A stretch of 64,000 nucleotides of DNA from NCBI RefSeq assembly GCF_031085175.1, contig NZ_JAVHUY010000001.1:124001-188000 (forward strand). The letters run 5' to 3'. Source of the stretch: Phytohabitans maris. GTDB lineage: Bacteria; Actinomycetota; Actinomycetes; Mycobacteriales; Micromonosporaceae. Every line of letters begins with the position of its first letter. Positions within the stretch are counted from its first letter, which is position 1. Of the stretch, positions 49,692 through 58,800 are shown piece after piece. The notes beneath the pieces are model-generated. The model searched no databases. It was not told where the DNA came from and saw only the letters and a program-made list of their open reading frames with translations. The position numbers were made by a program, and so were the translations under genes.

Positions 49692-50567
49692 CTATCCGTC
49701 GAGCAGGTCGGCGCAGTCCTTCTCGTCCGGCAGCAGCGGGCGGACGATGACCGTCCACTTGCGACCCTCGGAGGTCCACGGCGTCGCCGCGTTGGCCTTG
49801 TCCGCGGCGGACAGCACCTTGCCCGTGTCAGCGCCGGTGACCGTCACGCATCCGGTGTCCAGCCCGTTGCCGATCGACGTGCCGGGCAGCGCCGGACCCG
49901 GCCAGGCGACCTCGGGCTGCTTCAAACCGGCGGCGGGCTCGGGCGTCACGTACGGCGAGGCGATGGCGGCCAGCGTGACCGCCTGGTACGGCTGCTCCGA
50001 CCCGGACGCGACGCCGAGCGTGCCGTGCAGGTCGCTGACCGCAGTGACCAGGTCGCGCAGCTTGGCGCGGGCCGCGACCTGGTCGGCGGTGAGGCCGGTG
50101 CCGGTGTCGGCGGTCTCGTTCAGCGCGTACACCTCCGTGGTCGCCGGCCCGCCCGTGGTGTCGACCGTGAACCGCGTCGACGGTGCGTCGGCGACCGGCG
50201 GCCGCCCCAGGTCTCCGGCGGTGCCGACGCCGGCGTCGGTGGCCCGCTCGACGAGCTTGTCGACGTCCGCGCTGGAGATCTTGATCACCTGGAGGTTGGG
50301 CAGCGCCGGGCCCGGGTAGATCGCCGGCTGCGGGCCCTGGACGATGGCGCGTCCGTCGCCGTAGATCGTCACGATCGGTAACCGGGCCACGCTGTCGCCG
50401 GGGGTGGTGAAGCCGCCGGTGTAGGCGATCCGCAACGCCACGGCGTCCGCGTCGCGCGGGACCGGCGTGTCGCCCGATGGCGCGCTGTCACCGCCATCTT
50501 GCGCGCACGCGACCAGCAGAAACAGGGAGGCGGCAGCGGCCGCGCGAAAGCCGGGTGCGATCGTCAT
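49692..50567 (-). CDS. secreted lipoprotein, unknown function
   Basis: A protein of 291 residues with signal peptide and lipobox LLVAC (Cys 21). The mature part is mostly beta-strand and turn: ALRIAYTGGFTTPGDSVARLP, TIYGDGRAIVQGPQPAIYPGPALP, then VIKISSADVDKLVERATDAGV. This opening is common in actinobacterial lipoproteins of unknown role. ATG 50567 was chosen at the signal peptide; the frame runs open far upstream only because of GC bias. Divergent from 50623. Confidence 0.8.
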   Translation of the reverse strand: MTIAPGFRAAAAASLFLLVACAQDGGDSAPSGDTPVPRDADAVALRIAYTGGFTTPGDSVARLPIVTIYGDGRAIVQGPQPAIYPGPALPNLQVIKISSADVDKLVERATDAGVGTAGDLGRPPVADAPSTRFTVDTTGGPATTEVYALNETADTGTGLTADQVAARAKLRDLVTAVSDLHGTLGVASGSEQPYQAVTLAAIASPYVTPEPAAGLKQPEVAWPGPALPGTSIGNGLDTGCVTVTGADTGKVLSAADKANAATPWTSEGRKWTVIVRPLLPDEKDCADLLDG

Positions 50568-50610
50568 CTCGTTTTGACGGCGCTCGGGCGTGTCCGGTTC
50601 CCGACTGCGA

Positions 50611-50616
50611 TAACGT
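50611..50616 (+). promoter_or_regulatory. -10 of a leaderless promoter
   Basis: TAACGT ends 6 nt before ATG 50623, so transcription should start at the start codon. No ribosome site is present. Confidence 0.5.
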
Positions 50617-50622
50617 ATATGG

Positions 50623-50952
50623 ATGTCCGTCGCCGCGCCTGCCCGCCGCGAGCGGGGTCGCCTGCGCGGACGTCTTGTCGTCGGCCTCGCCTTCCTGGCC
50701 GTGCTGGCCGCCCCCGGGTCCGCCCACGCGGCGCCCCCACCCGAGGTCACGACGCCGGTGAGCGTCTGTGTCGAGGCGGGAGTCTCCACAGAGATCGACG
50801 CGGCGGCCGTGGCCGAGGCCCCCGCCGCGCCCGTGCCCGGGGCCGTCGAGCCGCGGGCCGCCCAGGCGCCGGTGCCCGCCGAGCGGGTCACCGTCGAAAG
50901 CGCCGACCGGTCGGCGACGGGCGAGCGCGCTCCGCCCCGGCCGGCTCGCTGA
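50623..50952 (+). CDS. small secreted Ala/Pro-rich protein
   Basis: A protein of 109 residues with a convincing signal peptide (RGRLVVGLAFLAVLAAPGSAHA). The mature 75 residues are Ala, Pro, Val and Glu rich with a single Cys (VSVCVEAG), and no recognisable fold. Leaderless start. Function unknown. Confidence 0.55.
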   Translation: MSVAAPARRERGRLRGRLVVGLAFLAVLAAPGSAHAAPPPEVTTPVSVCVEAGVSTEIDAAAVAEAPAAPVPGAVEPRAAQAPVPAERVTVESADRSATGERAPPRPAR

Positions 50953-51006
50953 TCCCGGCACAACCTCCCTCCCGTACCCCTCGATTCCGTGGGTGAGGTG
51001 TATCCC

Positions 51007-51801
51007 GTGAAGATCGATTTCCATGGTTTCCTGCTGGACGTCCGCGGCGCCGCCATGATCTGGCTGGCGCTCGTCGCCGTGGGCGCGGCACCGTTCGTGG
51101 CGATGGCCATCTCCGCCCAGCGCCGCTGGCGCCGGAGCCGGCCGCGGCCTGAGCGACGGGTCAGGTCGCGGCGCGAGTCGCCCGCCGCCCGCCAGGCCGA
51201 GCTGCGCCGGTACGCGGAGGAGGTGGCGGTGGCGGCGAGCCATGCCGCGGTCACGGCGGAGCGGCGGCGCGCCGAGTGGGCCGCGGTTTCCCGCACCCAG
51301 CAGGCGGCCTGGCGCGCCTACGACGAGGCGGCCGAGGCGGCATTGCGGACCATCCAGGCGGAGGCTTTCGGCACCCCGAAAACACCATCTACAGTGGATG
51401 ATGTATCTGCGCGCCGCCGCTATCTGGAGCGGGCGGCGGCCGCCGCGTACCGCCGCGGAGACCTTACCGCCGACCAGTTCGGTGACGTGATTTCCGGCCG
51501 AAACGGCTGGGATCCACGCCGCCATCCGTTCGAGCAGGAGACCCGGCTGCGCGTCGCCCGCCGCGACCGCCTGCGCCGCGCGTGCGAAACACTGTCCGAA
51601 GTGGAACGCGCGGCGTGGCAGGCGGCCGAGGTGGCGGTGGCCGCCAAGCGGAGCCTCGACACCGAGGCGATCTCGGCCGCGCTCCGCGTGCGCCAGGCGG
51701 CCAGCCGCACCCGCCCGGCCCGCCGCCCGGTCCGCAGCACCCGCCCGATGCCGTCCTGGAACGCCGACACGGCTCCCATCCCGCGCGTCGTCCTCACCTG
51801 A
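51007..51801 (+). CDS. membrane protein with long helical cytosolic region
   Basis: A protein of 264 residues. One N-terminal helix (AAMIWLALVAVGAAPFVAMAI) and then a highly charged, Ala/Arg-rich region of about 220 residues that is probably coiled-coil (RQAELRRYAEEVAVAASHAAV and similar). GTG 51007 is preferred because GGTGAGG lies 8 nt upstream; GTG 50989 is also possible. No known family recognised. Confidence 0.65.
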   Translation: MKIDFHGFLLDVRGAAMIWLALVAVGAAPFVAMAISAQRRWRRSRPRPERRVRSRRESPAARQAELRRYAEEVAVAASHAAVTAERRRAEWAAVSRTQQAAWRAYDEAAEAALRTIQAEAFGTPKTPSTVDDVSARRRYLERAAAAAYRRGDLTADQFGDVISGRNGWDPRRHPFEQETRLRVARRDRLRRACETLSEVERAAWQAAEVAVAAKRSLDTEAISAALRVRQAASRTRPARRPVRSTRPMPSWNADTAPIPRVVLT

Positions 51802-51826
51802 AAGGCACCACCGCCGCCAGCGGTGC

Positions 51827-51837
51827 TGTGGCAGGCT
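51827..51837 (+). promoter_or_regulatory. promoter-like motif TGTGGCAGGCT
   Basis: It begins 49 nt before GTG 51876 and matches the motifs at 48711 and 62034. Confidence 0.5.
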
Positions 51838-51875
51838 GGGTGGGTCCGGGCTTCTTGACCGCCGAGGAGGTCACG

Positions 51876-52496
51876 GTGGGCGAGCGGATCGACTTCGACG
51901 CGGTCTACCAGGAGACCGCCGGCCTGGGCGGGCCACCCTGGGAGATCGGCGGTCCGCAGCCGGCGCTCGCGGCCGTGCTGGACCAGGGCGTGAAAGGGCC
52001 GAAGGTGCTCGACGCCGGGTGCGGCACGGGCGACCTCGCGCTCGCCCTCGCCCGTCGCGGCTACGACGTGACCGCGGTCGACATCTCACCCGTCGCGATC
52101 GAGATGGCCCGGGCCAAGGCCGCCGCCGAGGGGCTCGCGGTGCGCTTCGAGGTCCAGGACGCGACCCGCCTGTCGCTGCCGCCGGCGCCGTTCGACTCGG
52201 TGTTCGACTCCGGACTGCTGCACAGCCTCCAGCGGCGCGGCGACGACGAGGCGGATGCGTACCTCGCGCTGCTGCCTGGCCTCGCCGCGCCGGGCGCCAC
52301 CGTCTTCGTGCTGGCGGTGTCGCTGCGAGCGGGGGAGGGCTGGGGGCTGACCGAGGAGTACCTGCGGTCGCCCTTCGCCGCGCCCGCGTGGGTCGGCACC
52401 GAGGTCGAGGAGATCGGCGTGGCCGCCGACTGGGACGGCCGCGACCTCACCCTGAGCGGCTTCCTGCTCCGCACGATTCGGGCCCCCGAAACCTGA
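51876..52496 (+). CDS. class I SAM-dependent methyltransferase
   Basis: A protein of 206 residues. SAM-binding motif I VLDAGCGTGDLALALARRG, motif II VTAVDISPVAIEMARAKA, then FEVQDATRLSLPPAPFDSVF and GLLHSLQ. GTG 51876 has GAGGAGG at 5 nt. WEIGGPQPALAAV before motif I is usual in this small methyltransferase family. Substrate unknown. Confidence 0.88.
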   Translation: MGERIDFDAVYQETAGLGGPPWEIGGPQPALAAVLDQGVKGPKVLDAGCGTGDLALALARRGYDVTAVDISPVAIEMARAKAAAEGLAVRFEVQDATRLSLPPAPFDSVFDSGLLHSLQRRGDDEADAYLALLPGLAAPGATVFVLAVSLRAGEGWGLTEEYLRSPFAAPAWVGTEVEEIGVAADWDGRDLTLSGFLLRTIRAPET

Positions 52497-52626
52497 CCGG
52501 CCGCCGGGTGCGCCGGCCGGCGGGCGCAGATCGTGGTACGCAACCGCCCCTCGGGAGCCGTTCGCGCAATTGGCGGTGCGCTCTTCGTCAACTCCGCCGG
52601 CTCGGTCGTTGCGACCGGACCAAGTA

Positions 52627-52673
52627 GATCTAGAACATCTAGGGATGATATAGCGCCCTAAGTGTTCTAGATC
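52627..52673. promoter_or_regulatory. AT-rich inverted repeat upstream of the Wadjet operon
   Basis: Arms 52627-52644 and 52656-52673 match over 16 of 18 bases around an 11-nt AT-rich centre. Each arm contains a 13-mer of type CTAGA-ACA-TCTAG, itself a dyad, so it resembles two operator sites. The block of about 80 bp (52620-52700) is far lower in GC than its surroundings. The rest of the 441-nt gap (52497-52937) shows no gene; TAGGGT at 52922-52927 is a -10 candidate for jetA. Confidence 0.45.
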
Positions 52674-52937
52674 CACATTCATACCAAATACCACGATTTA
52701 CTCAGAGCCATCCGGCGTCGACGTCCCGGCCCCGGCGCGGGCCGCGCACGCGGCCGGCGGTAGAAGGGGTGACCGCGACCAGGCGCGAAGGGCGAGGCCG
52801 CGGGAGCGACGGTCTGGACCACCGCGGACGTCGCGGCAGCTCACATCTCTTTCATGAGTGTCGGCCGCCTGGTCGTGGCCGTTCACCCGGGCGGGTGCGG
52901 CGGCTTGTCGGGCCCGCTCGGTAGGGTGGGCGGCGCG

Positions 52938-54509
52938 ATGGAGGAGAAGCGGGCAAGCCGGACCGCGTTCGGGCTCGACGTCTTCGGGCTCGACGATCGG
53001 ATGCGGCTGTTCGGATACGTGACGGCCGACAACCGGCTGGCGTACCTGTGGGTGCTGCGCGCCTTCGACGCGGCCCGTGCCAATTACCACGTGCTCCTGC
53101 ACACCTCCGACGTCGCGGCGGCGCTCGCCGGCCTGCACGGCGCGCACGAGGACTGCCCGGACCCGGACGACCTGGAGCTGCCCCGGCTGCTCGACGCGCT
53201 GGTCGATTGGGGCGTGCTCGACCGCGGCCAGGACGGCACCCGCGCCACCACGCTCGCGGAGTACCGCAACCGGCACTCGGTGTACCAGTTCACCGAGGCC
53301 GGCTTCCGGGCGCACCGGGCGGTCGAGAGCGTGCTCACCGCGACGATGGACGACACGACACTGTCCCGCCTGGTCTTCGCCGACCTGCTGGCCGACCTCG
53401 CGGCGCTCGCCTCGGCCAACGCGGCGGGCGACGCGGAGGAGGTCTACCGCAAGCTCAACCGGCTCGACCGGGCGCTGGCCGACATCGCCGAGCGGGCCGC
53501 GCGGTTCTACCACATGCTCGGTGACCTGAGCCGCACCAACGACGCCCGTCCGGAGACGTTCCTGGCGCACAAGGACGCCCTGCTGGCCCATTTGCGCGAC
53601 TTCCACGACGAGCTCCAGCGATACACGCCCCGGCTGCGCGAAGCCGTGTACGCGGTCGAGGAGACCGGGCTGGAGCGCATGATCGAGGCGGCGGCCGAGG
53701 TGGACGAGCGGATCTTCCGCACCCCGGCGGAGCGCCTGGCCGACTGGCGGCGCCGCTGGGACGGGCTGCGGTCCTGGCTGGCGCCGCCCGGCAGCGACCA
53801 GCTCAGCGAGGCAGACCGGCTTGCCGACGCGACTATCTCCGCCATCGGCGACGTGCTGGCGCTGCTGCGCCGGGTGACCGAGGCGCGCCGGGGCGGCGTG
53901 AGCCGGGAGTCGCAGCTGCGGCACCTGGCCGCCTGGTTCACCGCGGCGGGCAGCCAGGAGGCGGCGCACGCGCTCTTCGACGCGGCGTTCGGGCTGGGCG
54001 GTCCGCGGCACGTCGGCGTGGCGCACAGCGATCCGGAGGCGATCCCGACCCGCCACTCGTGGTGGGAGGCGCCCGCGGTGGAGCTGTCCCGCACGCTTGT
54101 CGAGGCTGGCCGCGCGCCCGGCCAGGGCAACGGCCGCCCGGCGCGGGTGGAGCGGGCACCCGAGTCGCGGGCCCGGCTGCGCGAGGCACAGCTCGCGCAG
54201 GAGCGGCGTTCGGCGCAGGCGGCCGCCGGGCTGGTGGAGCTGGCGCTGGGCGCGGAGCCGCTCGATGAGCCGCAGACCGCGGTGCTGCTCAGGATGCTCG
54301 ACATCGCCCTGGCGGCGCGAGTCCCCGGGCGCGCCGGGGTCGCGCTGGCCGCCGCCGCGTACGGCATCCGGCTCACCCTCACCCCGGCCGCCGGCCGGTA
54401 TACCGCGGTGCCGACCGCCGGCGGGACGCTGTACCTCGACGGCTTCACCCTCTCGGTCGACCCCGCCGGCCACACCGCCGCCCGGCAGCGGGAGCTGGTC
54501 GCGGTATGA
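52938..54509 (+). CDS. jetA: Wadjet type III component JetA (DUF2397, TIGR02677)
   Basis: A protein of 523 residues, kleisin-like subunit of the SMC-type Wadjet complex. FGYVTADNRLAYLWVLRAFD at the N-terminus, LVDWGVLDRGQDGTRATTLAEY (winged helix) and the basic mid-part LADWRRRWDGLRSWL fit the TIGR02677 family in length and layout. ATG 52938 was preferred to 52854 because family members begin close to this point and a -10 lies just upstream. Overlaps jetB by 4 nt. Confidence 0.9.
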   Translation: MEEKRASRTAFGLDVFGLDDRMRLFGYVTADNRLAYLWVLRAFDAARANYHVLLHTSDVAAALAGLHGAHEDCPDPDDLELPRLLDALVDWGVLDRGQDGTRATTLAEYRNRHSVYQFTEAGFRAHRAVESVLTATMDDTTLSRLVFADLLADLAALASANAAGDAEEVYRKLNRLDRALADIAERAARFYHMLGDLSRTNDARPETFLAHKDALLAHLRDFHDELQRYTPRLREAVYAVEETGLERMIEAAAEVDERIFRTPAERLADWRRRWDGLRSWLAPPGSDQLSEADRLADATISAIGDVLALLRRVTEARRGGVSRESQLRHLAAWFTAAGSQEAAHALFDAAFGLGGPRHVGVAHSDPEAIPTRHSWWEAPAVELSRTLVEAGRAPGQGNGRPARVERAPESRARLREAQLAQERRSAQAAAGLVELALGAEPLDEPQTAVLLRMLDIALAARVPGRAGVALAAAAYGIRLTLTPAAGRYTAVPTAGGTLYLDGFTLSVDPAGHTAARQRELVAV

Positions 54510-55843
54510 GCGAGGGCCGGTTCGCCCGGGACATCTCCGACCTGGAGCTCGGCGACTACCAGCGCGCCGTGCGCCTCGTCCTGCGCCACCCGCTGATCAC
54601 CGCGACCTGGCCCGACGAGAAGGCCCTTTCCCGGGTACGCCGGTTCGGCGCCACGCTCCGGCAGGACCTCGCCGACGCGTTCGGGTACCGGCTGGAGCTG
54701 CACGGCTCGACGGCCCGGCTGGTGCGCGCCAAGGACCAGCTCGACGCCACCCAGCCCGCGGTCTCCCGCACCGACCGCCCGTTCGACCGCCAGCGGTACG
54801 CCTATCTCGCGCTCTGCCTGGCCGTGCTCGGCCGGGCCGGCGTGCAGATCGCGCTGAGCGAGCTGGCCGAGTCGGTCGCCGCCGACGCCGGCCGGATCGC
54901 CGGGCTGGGCCTGGACCCGGACCGGGGCGCTGACCGGCGAGCGTTCGTCGACGCGGTCGGCTGGCTGGAGGACCGGGGCGCGCTCCGCCTCGCCGACGGC
55001 TCCACCGCCGCGTGGGCCAGCGATCCGGGAGCCGGCGAGGCGTTGTACGACGTTTCGCGGGACGTGGTGTTCGCGCTCTTCCGGCCGAGCCGCGTGCTGC
55101 AGCACCTCGACTCGGTCTCCGCGCTGCTGTCCCGCTCGATCGCCAACAGCGGAAACGCCGAGCGCCGCGCCGCCGCGCAGGCCGCCCGCCGCGCCGTGGT
55201 GGAGCGCCCCGTCGTCTATTACTCCGATGTGGACGATGCGGCCGCCAACCACCTGCGCGGCTCGGTGCTCGCCGCCGACCTGCAGCGCCTGACCGGGCTC
55301 AGGGTGGAGCGGCGCGCCGAGGGGGTACTGCTCGTCGACACCGCCAACCTCTCCACCGAGCGGTTTCCCGGCACCGGCTCGGTGGCCCAGGCGGCCGTGC
55401 TGCTCGCGACCGAGATGGCCGACCGGGTGGCCGACCCGGACGGCCGCCGGGTCAAGCGGATGACCCCGCCGGACCCGCGCGACCGGCACCAGGCGGTGAT
55501 CGCCGAGATCGACGCGGGACTGCCGACCGCCACGCTCGTCGCGATCGAAGAGAGCCGGCCGCCGGCCGTGGCGGAGCCGGACGAGGGCGACGGCGACCCG
55601 GTCAAGCTGCCGTTCGTCACCGACAGCTTCCTGCGTACCGCCGTCGAGGAGCTCCTGCGCCGGTACGCCTCCGCGTTCGGTGCGCAGTGGCACGCCGACC
55701 CGGAGCGGCTGCGCGTCGAGGCGGTCGCGCTGCTGGCCCGCTTCGGCGCGGTGATCGTGGTGCCGGGTGGCGTCCTGGTCCGCCCCCTGGTCGGGCGTTA
55801 CCGCAACACCGTGGCGACGGTTCGAAAACGGACGCTCGTTTGA
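54506..55843 (+). CDS. jetB: Wadjet type III component JetB (DUF2398, TIGR02678)
   Basis: A protein of 445 residues, the winged-helix (MukE-like) partner. DISDLELGDYQRAVRLVLRHPLIT and VRRFGATLRQDLADAFGYRLEL are typical of TIGR02678; YLALCLAVLGRAGVQIALSEL and VVYYSDVDDAAANHLRGS follow. It bridges the kleisin and the ATPase heads. It ends 11 nt before jetC. Confidence 0.9.
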   Translation: MSEGRFARDISDLELGDYQRAVRLVLRHPLITATWPDEKALSRVRRFGATLRQDLADAFGYRLELHGSTARLVRAKDQLDATQPAVSRTDRPFDRQRYAYLALCLAVLGRAGVQIALSELAESVAADAGRIAGLGLDPDRGADRRAFVDAVGWLEDRGALRLADGSTAAWASDPGAGEALYDVSRDVVFALFRPSRVLQHLDSVSALLSRSIANSGNAERRAAAQAARRAVVERPVVYYSDVDDAAANHLRGSVLAADLQRLTGLRVERRAEGVLLVDTANLSTERFPGTGSVAQAAVLLATEMADRVADPDGRRVKRMTPPDPRDRHQAVIAEIDAGLPTATLVAIEESRPPAVAEPDEGDGDPVKLPFVTDSFLRTAVEELLRRYASAFGAQWHADPERLRVEAVALLARFGAVIVVPGGVLVRPLVGRYRNTVATVRKRTLV

Positions 55844-55854
55844 CTGAGGAGCCC

Positions 55855-58800
55855 ATGCCTGACGGACGCTTCGCGCCCACCCGCGCCGGCATCATCAACC
55901 TCTGGGACTACCGCGACGAGGAGTTCCTCTTCGCCGGCGGCTGGCTGGTGCTGCGCGGGCCGAACGGCTCCGGAAAGACCAAGGCGCTGGAAGTCCTGTT
56001 CCCGTTCCTGCTCGACGGGCGGATCGAGCCGCGCCGGCTCAACCCGTTCGCCAGCGAAGACCGCACGATGAAGTCCAACCTGCTCTACCGCGGCCAGGAC
56101 GTCGCCCACTCGTACGTCTGGATGGAGTTCGGCCGTGCCGGCCAGTACGTCACGATCGGCATCGGCCTGCGCGCGCACCGGCACGTCGACCGGGTCACCC
56201 GCTGGCACTTCGTCACCGAGGGGCGGGTCGGCGAAGACTTCTCCCTGCTCGACGCGGACGACCGGCCGCTGAGCCGGCGAGACCTGATCGCCCAGCTCGG
56301 CGCCGACGCGGTGCGCGACTCGCCCGAGGAGTACCGCCACCTGGTCGACGCCCGGCTCTTCGGACTCGGGCCGGCCCGGTACGAGCAGATGCTCGACCTC
56401 GTGCTGACGCTGCGCAAACCCCAGCTCGCCAAGGACCTCAACCCGGTCGAGCTCTCCCGTACGCTGCAGCGCGGCCTCCGGCCGGTCGACGACCACCTGC
56501 TGGTGGAGGCGGCCGCCTCCTTCGACGACATGGAGGCGGTGGCGCGCACCCTGGAAGGGCTCGTCGCCGCCGACGCCGCGACCGCCGCGTTCCTCGCGGT
56601 CTACTCGACGTACCTGCGGACGCACGCGCGAGCGGCCGCGGACGCGCTGAGCACGAGGCGCGCCACGGCGGACGAGCGCCGCGCGGCCTTGGCAGCCGCC
56701 CGGGAGGCGCTCGCCGGAGCCACCACCGCCGAGGAGGCGGCCACCAACCGGCTCCACTTCGTCGACGGTGCGCCCGGCCGGCTCCGCGCCCACCTGGACA
56801 GCCTGAAGAGCTCGGCCGCGTACCGGTCGCACGAGCAGCTCGCCGACCTCGAGCGGCACGTCCACGACCTCTCCGCCGCAGTGGAGCGTTCGACCGCGGT
56901 CACGCGGACCGAGCGGACCGCGGTCGCACGGCGGCGCGACGAGTGGGACCGCGCCGCGGCGGCCGCCCGCGACGCCCGGGCGGCGGTCGAACGGCTCGCC
57001 GCCGACCTGCTGCTGGACGCCGAGGCGGCCGGCATTCCCTGGTCCGCCGAAGACGCTCGCGGCGACGGCCTCGCCACCCGGATCAGCGCCCGGGTCACCG
57101 CCCGGCGCGACGACGTACGGGCGGTGCGCGAGCACGCGGCCCGGCTCGCCCAGGCCGAGCGCGAGCACGTGCGCGCCGCCCAGGACGCGGCCGCCGCCGC
57201 GGCCGCGGCCGAGGAGGCCGAGCGGGCCGAGCGGCGTGCCGAAGCCGCCGCCGGCGAGGCCCGCCGCCAGGTCGGCGCCGATCTGGACCGGTGGGAACGG
57301 CGGCACGCCGACCTGCTGGCCGCGATCGCCCTGCCCGAGCTGGCGCCGGCGTTGCGCGCCGCCGTCGACCAGGCCGGCGAGGCCGGTGCCCAGACCCTCA
57401 AGGAGGGGTACGCCGAGGCGACCACGCCGGCCGTCGCCACCCGGCGCGACACGCTCGCCACGCTGCGGTCGCGCCGCTCGTCGCTGCGGGATCGGCGGGC
57501 CGAGGTCGCGGCGGAACGCGCCCGGATCGCCGCCGAGCACGACGACGCCCCGCCCGCCGCGCTCACCCGGCCGGCGTCGCGTGACGGCCGGGCCGGGGCC
57601 CCGCTGTGGCGGCTGGTCCGGTTCGCCGAGGAGGTGAACGACCCGGAGGCGGCCGCGATCGAGGCGGCGTTGCAGGCCGCCGGGCTGCTGGACGCCTGGG
57701 TACACCCCACGACGCCGGCCACCGCGACCGCCCTGGCCGCCGGCGAGCAGGACGGCTACCTCGTCGCGCTGCCGGAGAGCCGCCGACCCGCGGGGCCGAT
57801 CCTCGCCGACGTGCTGCTGCCCGAGGAGCAGGACGGGGTACCGGCCGGACAGATCCGCGCGGTGCTGGCATCGATCGCGCTGGCCGACACGGTCACACCG
57901 GACGCGCCGGCACCCACGACGATCGGCCGCTCCGGCCAGTACGCCCAGGACGTCACGCTCGGCGCGTACGGCAAGGCGGCACCGGAGTACATCGGCGCGA
58001 CCGCGCGGGCCGCCCGCCGCGCCGTCCGGATCGCCGAGTGCGACCGCACACTGTCCACACTCGACGCCGAAATCGCCGGAGTGGAGCGGGAGCGCGCGGC
58101 GATCGAAGAGGTGCTGGCCGCGGTCGAGGCAGCCGCCGCTGACCTGCCGTCTCTGGCCCCGATCCACACCGCGCTGCGCGAGCTGGACCGGGCCGCCGTG
58201 ACCCTGCGCACCCACCAGCAGGCCGCGGCCGCCGCCGCCCAACGCCTCGACCAGGCGCTCGCCGAGCAGGCCGCCGCCGGCGCCGCGCTGCGTCGGGTCA
58301 CCGCCGACCGCTCGCTCCCGGCCGACCGGGTCGACGAGGTCGCCGACGCCACGGCCCGGTTTGAAAACCAGGGCGTACGCCTCGACACCGCCGGTCCGGC
58401 CGCGACCCGGGCCGCGGACGCCGCGCGGGAGGCGGAGGGGCGGCACGCCGAGGCGCACGACCGGCTGGTCGAGGCGCAGGCCGCACAGCACGAGGCGACC
58501 CTCCGGTACGAGGAGAAGGACCAGGCGTACCAGACGTTGCGCGCCGCCATCGGGGCCGAGGCCGAGCAGGTCCTGGCCGACGTGGCACGGGTGGAGGGGG
58601 AGGTTACCGCGGCCGAGACGGCGCTGGCCGACGCGCGCGAGGAGGTAGCCGCCGCCCGGGAGCGGTGCGCCGGCGCCCGTGCCCGGGTCGAGCTGAGCGA
58701 GCAGTCGCTGGCCGACGCCGGGAAGGAGGCGCACCACGAGGCGCTGCGGCTGCGCCCGTTCTCCCACGCCGACCTGCTGGGCCTGCTGCGCTGCCCGACC

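Noticed and set aside
49692-51296. Minus-strand frame of 534 codons extended past the lipoprotein
   Set aside because: The first 243 codons are Arg/Ser/Thr-rich shadow of two plus-strand genes; the signal peptide starts at 50567.
52881-52891. GTTCACCCGGG before jetA as a PHO box
   Set aside because: Only one unit matches; the next two 11-nt units do not, and a phosphate link to Wadjet is not expected.
55012-55854. Upstream extension of jetC by 281 codons
   Set aside because: It overlaps jetB entirely and is Arg/Pro-rich; jetC has its own ribosome site and family-like start at 55855.
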